From positions 1-7,864 of the forward strand of contig JAFXZF010000086.1 of assembly GCA_017541365.1 (NCBI GenBank): a stretch of DNA of 7,864 nt, given 5' to 3'. The notes beneath the pieces were generated by a model that was not told where the DNA came from, made no database searches, and worked only from the letters and a program-made list of their open reading frames with translations. This document shows, piece after piece, positions 5,675 through 7,864 of this stretch. A program made the position numbers and the translations under genes. The stretch's first letter is position 1. Every line of letters begins with the position of its first letter. This stretch comes from Prevotella sp. GTDB taxonomy: Bacteria; Bacteroidota; Bacteroidia; Bacteroidales; Bacteroidaceae.

Positions 5675-5743
5675 GCATCGTCATGACATTCACACCTTAA
5701 AACCTTAACTTGCGAATATTATTTATACCAATATCGCCTTTGC

Positions 5744-6046
5744 TTACCAGCTTGCCTTCTTTACGCCAGGAATGAGTCCTGCAGAAGCCATCTCGCGGAA
5801 CTGAATACGTGAGATACCAAACTGGCGGATGTAGCCCTTTGGACGTCCAGTCACCTTACAACGGTTGTGGAGACGGATAGGGTTGGCGTTCTTTGGGATT
5901 GCCTGGAGAGCGCGTGCTGCCTCATAACGCTCTGCAGCGTCGTCAGAAGTTGCTATTACCTTCTTCAGTGCTGCACGCTTCTCAGCATAGCGAGCCACGA
6001 GCTTAGCGCGCTTTACCTCGCGAGCTTTCATTGATTCTTTTGCCAT
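5744..6046 (-). CDS. rpsN: 30S ribosomal protein uS14 (S14), zinc-free long form
   Basis: Small-subunit head protein that binds 16S rRNA late in assembly. The 100-residue length matches the long form (101 in E. coli) rather than the 61-residue zinc-binding form. The C-terminal hallmark is [20 protein letters not shown] (61-80) followed by [18 protein letters not shown] (83-100). Only Cys63 is left of the CxxC pairs (the next position is Thr66), so it should not bind zinc. The N-terminal half is a basic helix-rich region ([20 protein letters not shown]). It begins 12 bases after rplE and is the last gene before the long gap upstream of rpsH. Confidence 0.97.
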   Translation of the reverse strand: MAKESMKAREVKRAKLVARYAEKRAALKKVIATSDDAAERYEAARALQAIPKNANPIRLHNRCKVTGRPKGYIRQFGISRIQFREMASAGLIPGVKKASW

Positions 6047-6058
6047 AGTCTGTGTCTA

Positions 6059-6604
6059 TTAAGCGTTTTTGAATGGCAGACCGAATGCCTTGAGCAGTGC
6101 GAAGCCCTCCTCGTCGGTCTGTGCTGATGTTACGAAGGTGATGTTCATACCCTGGATGCGGTCGATAGAGTCGATGTTGATCTCAGGGAAGATGATCTGC
6201 TCCTGTATGCCGAGGTTGTAGTTGCCGCGGCCGTCAAACTTGGTCTGTATGCCCTTGAAGTCACGGATACGTGGCAGAGCTACGCGTACGAGTCTCTCGA
6301 GGAACTCATACATGCGCTCGCGGCGCAGTGTTACCATGACGCCGATAGGCATCTTCTTACGGAGCTTGAAGTTAGCGATATCCTTCTTAGAGTATGTAGC
6401 TACGGCCTTCTGACCTGTGATAGCTGTTATCTCGTTGATAGCGACATCGATGATCTTCTTGTCCTGGGTAGCGTCACCGAGACCCATGTTGACAACGATC
6501 TTCTTAAGCTCAGGGATCTGCATCTTAGAAGTGTAGTTGAACTGCTTCTGCAGATCAGGAGCGATAGTCTCCTTGTATATTTTCTTTAACTGTGCTGTAT
6601 CCAT
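6059..6604 (-). CDS. rplE: 50S ribosomal protein uL5 (L5)
   Basis: 5S-rRNA-binding protein of the central protuberance, contacting the P-site tRNA and uS13 (bridge B1b). The 181-residue product has the normal bacterial length. Visible blocks are [16 protein letters not shown] (30-45), the tRNA-facing loop around [20 protein letters not shown] (67-86), [14 protein letters not shown] (94-107) and [11 protein letters not shown] (132-142). The start codon overlaps the rplX stop codon by one base (TAATG, shared base 6604), so translation is probably coupled. A GGGGAGG sequence lies within the last rplX codons, with 10 bases from GGAGG to the ATG. The E. coli uS8 repressor site is at this same gene junction, though I see no clear copy of it here. 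Confidence 0.98.
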   Translation of the reverse strand: MDTAQLKKIYKETIAPDLQKQFNYTSKMQIPELKKIVVNMGLGDATQDKKIIDVAINEITAITGQKAVATYSKKDIANFKLRKKMPIGVMVTLRRERMYEFLERLVRVALPRIRDFKGIQTKFDGRGNYNLGIQEQIIFPEINIDSIDRIQGMNITFVTSAQTDEEGFALLKAFGLPFKNA

Positions 6605-6921
6605 TACTTGATTTCCTCCCCTGACTTTTTAGCGATACGGATAACGTTCTTTCCCTCGTGCTTGATAGACACGCGAGTTGCCTTTCCGCTCTTAGGATCA
6701 ATGAGGCTCAGGTTTGAGATGTGGATAGGAGCCTCCTGTTTTACGATACCACCCTGAGGGTTCTGTGCAGAAGGCTTCTGGTTCTTAGAGACCATGTTGA
6801 TGCCCTCTACGATAGCCTTCTCATCCTTCACGAGAACCTTCTGTACCTTACCGGTCTTGCCTTTGTCGCGACCAGCGAGTACTATTACGGTATCTCCTTT
6901 TCTGATATGTATCTTACTCAT
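6604..6921 (-). CDS. rplX: 50S ribosomal protein uL24 (L24)
   Basis: Early 50S assembly-initiator protein that binds the 5' domain of 23S rRNA near the exit tunnel. The 105-residue product opens [26 protein letters not shown], and residues 5-30 form the KOW motif with the [10 protein letters not shown] core. [10 protein letters not shown] (about 42-51) and the later [13 protein letters not shown] (about 65-77) are also typical. Its stop codon shares one base with the rplE start codon. It follows rplN by 29 bases. Length and both ends agree with the family. Confidence 0.98.
   Translation of the reverse strand: MSKIHIRKGDTVIVLAGRDKGKTGKVQKVLVKDEKAIVEGINMVSKNQKPSAQNPQGGIVKQEAPIHISNLSLIDPKSGKATRVSIKHEGKNVIRIAKKSGEEIK
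6615..6619 (-). promoter_or_regulatory. Shine-Dalgarno-like GGAGG for rplE inside rplX
   Basis: Minus-strand GGGGAGG occupies the Gly-Glu codons near the rplX end; the GGAGG core is 10 bases before the rplE ATG. Because these codons also encode the uL24 tail, the match may be coding-driven. Confidence 0.5.
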
Positions 6922-6950
6922 TTGTTAAACTACTTTTTTAGTGTTGAAAA

Positions 6951-7316
6951 CTAAAGTACCTCAGGTGCCAGTGAAACGACCTTCATGTTAACGGCGCGGA
7001 GCTCACGTGCTACAGGACCGAAGATACGGCTGCCACGGAGTTCGCCGGCGTTATTGAGGAGGACACAAGCGTTGTCATCGAAACGTATGTAAGAGCCGTC
7101 TGCGCGACGTATCTCTTTCTTTGTACGTACGATGAGAGCCTTAGATACTGCACCTTTCTTCAGGTCGCTTGATGCGATGACATTCTTGACAGCAACGACG
7201 ATGATGTCACCTACACTGGCATAGCGACGGCGGGTACCGCCCAGCACACGTATGCAAAGAGCCTCACGTGCACCGCTGTTATCACATACTGTAAGTCTTG
7301 ATTCTGCCTGTATCAT
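6951..7316 (-). CDS. rplN: 50S ribosomal protein uL14 (L14)
   Basis: Large-subunit protein at the subunit interface, forming bridges with 16S rRNA and serving as the binding platform of the silencing factor RsfS. The 121-residue product begins [18 protein letters not shown], the family signature, and continues with [20 protein letters not shown] (22-41), [16 protein letters not shown] (53-68), [10 protein letters not shown] (79-88) and [13 protein letters not shown] (95-107). Length is standard (121-123). It begins 5 bases after the rpsQ stop codon. The stop codon is TAG, followed by a weak TTTAGT/ACTAAA inverted repeat in the 29-base spacer before rplX. Confidence 0.98.
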   Translation of the reverse strand: MIQAESRLTVCDNSGAREALCIRVLGGTRRRYASVGDIIVVAVKNVIASSDLKKGAVSKALIVRTKKEIRRADGSYIRFDDNACVLLNNAGELRGSRIFGPVARELRAVNMKVVSLAPEVL

Positions 7317-7321
7317 ATTAT

Positions 7322-7579
7322 TTACTTAGCTTTTTCAATTATTGAAACTAATCTCCATCTCTTAGTCTTAGAGAGTGGACGGGTCTCCATGATGAGGACT
7401 GTATCACCTACCTGTGCCTCATTCTTTTCATCATGTGCATGATACTTCTTAGTCTTCTGCACAAACTTACCATAGATTGGGTGCTTCTCCTTGAACTTGG
7501 ATGCAATAACAATGGTTTTATCCATCTTGTTGCTTGTAACAACACCCTGTCTTGTCTTTCTTAAATTACGCATTTCCAT
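7322..7579 (-). CDS. rpsQ: 30S ribosomal protein uS17 (S17)
   Basis: Primary 16S-binding protein of the 30S body. The 85-residue product has an OB fold with [20 protein letters not shown] (7-26), [19 protein letters not shown] (33-51) and [16 protein letters not shown] (63-78). Three in-frame ATG codons are available: 7588, 7579 and 7573. The start at 7579 ([10 protein letters not shown]) matches the usual ME-RNLRK beginning of Bacteroidetes uS17 and is chosen; 7588 would add MVH and start 2 bases after rpmC. No Shine-Dalgarno sequence separates the options, so the exact start is less certain than the identity. Confidence 0.93.
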   Translation of the reverse strand: MEMRNLRKTRQGVVTSNKMDKTIVIASKFKEKHPIYGKFVQKTKKYHAHDEKNEAQVGDTVLIMETRPLSKTKRWRLVSIIEKAK

Positions 7580-7590
7580 ATGGACCATTA

Positions 7591-7785
7591 TTATTTATTA
7601 AGTTCACGTAAGCGAATCTCTGTTTTCATACGTGCGATGTCACGACGAGCCGCTTTAATCTGTGATGGATTCTCGAGGGGAGACACTGTGTGGTTCAGCT
7701 TCATTGTCTCGAGAGCTGACTCGGCATTCTCCAACTTCTCTGTCAATTCCTTGACATCAAGTTCTTTTAATTCTTTAATCTTCAT
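7591..7785 (-). CDS. rpmC: 50S ribosomal protein uL29 (L29)
   Basis: Large-subunit protein beside the exit tunnel, part of the docking site for trigger factor and SRP with uL23. The 64-residue product has the expected length and is two antiparallel helices: an acidic first half ([20 protein letters not shown]) and a second half with the signature [20 protein letters not shown] (43-62). It starts 3 bases after the rplP stop codon, giving rplP-rpmC-rpsQ in the conserved order. No Shine-Dalgarno sequence is visible, suggesting coupling to rplP translation. Confidence 0.97.
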   Translation of the reverse strand: MKIKELKELDVKELTEKLENAESALETMKLNHTVSPLENPSQIKAARRDIARMKTEIRLRELNK

Positions 7786-7788
7786 AGT

Positions 7789-7864
7789 TTAAGCGTTTTT
7801 GTCGTAATCACGACGTACAACAAATTTTGTTTTAACAGGCAATTTCTGTGCTCCAAGTCTGAGA
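7789..7864 (-). CDS. rplP: 50S ribosomal protein uL16 (L16), C-terminal end
   Basis: Only the last 24 codons and the stop codon are inside the window. They read LRLGAQKLPVKTKFVVRRDYDKNA, where KLP-KTKFV-RRD is the typical uL16 C-terminus. The protein sits near the A site and the peptidyl transferase centre. The upstream part is beyond the window edge. TAA at 7791-7789 is followed 3 bases later by the rpmC ATG. The call relies on this short tail plus its invariant position upstream of rpmC. Confidence 0.92.
   Translation of the reverse strand, partial: LRLGAQKLPVKTKFVVRRDYDKNA

Larger units (their letters stand above)
5531..5743 (-). promoter_or_regulatory. Structured 213-base gap between rpsN and rpsH
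   Basis: Far longer than any other spacer inside the spc part (all others are 0-29 bases). In transcript order it holds an AT-rich part (5743-5690), a CA/GT-rich part with inverted repeats and two mini-ORFs (5684-5611), another AT-rich part, then a GC hairpin (5565-5551) flanked by TTAATTAA, and a U8 run touching the rpsH ATG. No protein family is recognisable in any frame. No exact Bacteroidetes promoter was found; the closest is TAATATTG at 5574-5567, one mismatch from TAnnTTTG. I infer a control region, possibly for autoregulation by a ribosomal protein. Confidence 0.5.

Noticed and set aside
5618..5684. Plus-strand 22-codon frame with CTPCVAC in the rpsN-rpsH gap
   Set aside because: Antisense to the operon, very short and without a promoter or ribosome-binding site; the cysteines reflect the GT-rich repeat.
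1..7864. CRISPR arrays, insertion sequences, tRNA or rRNA genes, defence or toxin-antitoxin genes
   Set aside because: Nothing of this kind was seen; nearly all sequence is covered by intact ribosomal-cluster genes in conserved order.

Overview
This window is a stretch of the large ribosomal-protein supercluster (the S10-spc-alpha region) of a member of the Bacteroidetes, most likely order Bacteroidales and close to Prevotella or Bacteroides. Every gene lies on the minus strand, so transcription runs from high to low coordinates. The assignment rests on the protein sequences (Bacteroidales-like uS13, uS17 and uS5), the zinc-ligand-poor bL36, the mostly Shine-Dalgarno-free start regions, and an exact Bacteroidetes promoter (TTTG, 19 bases, TAnnTTTG) upstream of rpsM.

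Layout in transcription order: the 3' end of rplP (7864-7789, cut by the window edge), rpmC, rpsQ, rplN, rplX, rplE, rpsN, a 213-base non-coding gap (5743-5531), rpsH, rplF, rplR, rpsE, rpmD, rplO, secY, map, infA, rpmJ, a 133-base gap with a promoter, and the 5' part of rpsM (274-1, cut by the window edge). Three genes need start or ORF decisions: rpmJ (38 aa) and rpmD (58 aa) are short but clear, and rplF starts at 5116 rather than at an upstream TTG.

The genes jointly supply ribosome assembly and the start of protein life. They encode large-subunit proteins (uL16, uL29, uL14, uL24, uL5, uL6, uL18, uL30, uL15, bL36), small-subunit proteins (uS17, uS14, uS8, uS5, uS13), the membrane channel SecY, methionine aminopeptidase, and initiation factor IF1. 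Most junctions are tight (1-base overlap to about 40 bases), consistent with one long transcript. The exceptions are the rpsN-rpsH gap and the rpmJ-rpsM gap. The latter carries the promoter that probably starts a separate alpha-operon transcript.

I find no mobile element, CRISPR array, tRNA, rRNA, defence system or new gene cluster. The coding content is ordinary. The parts worth a second look are regulatory: the structured gap before rpsH (hairpins, a U-tract against the start codon, two overlapping mini-ORFs), strong Shine-Dalgarno sequences in front of only a few genes, and small palindromes between genes. No stretch over 300 bases lacks a gene.
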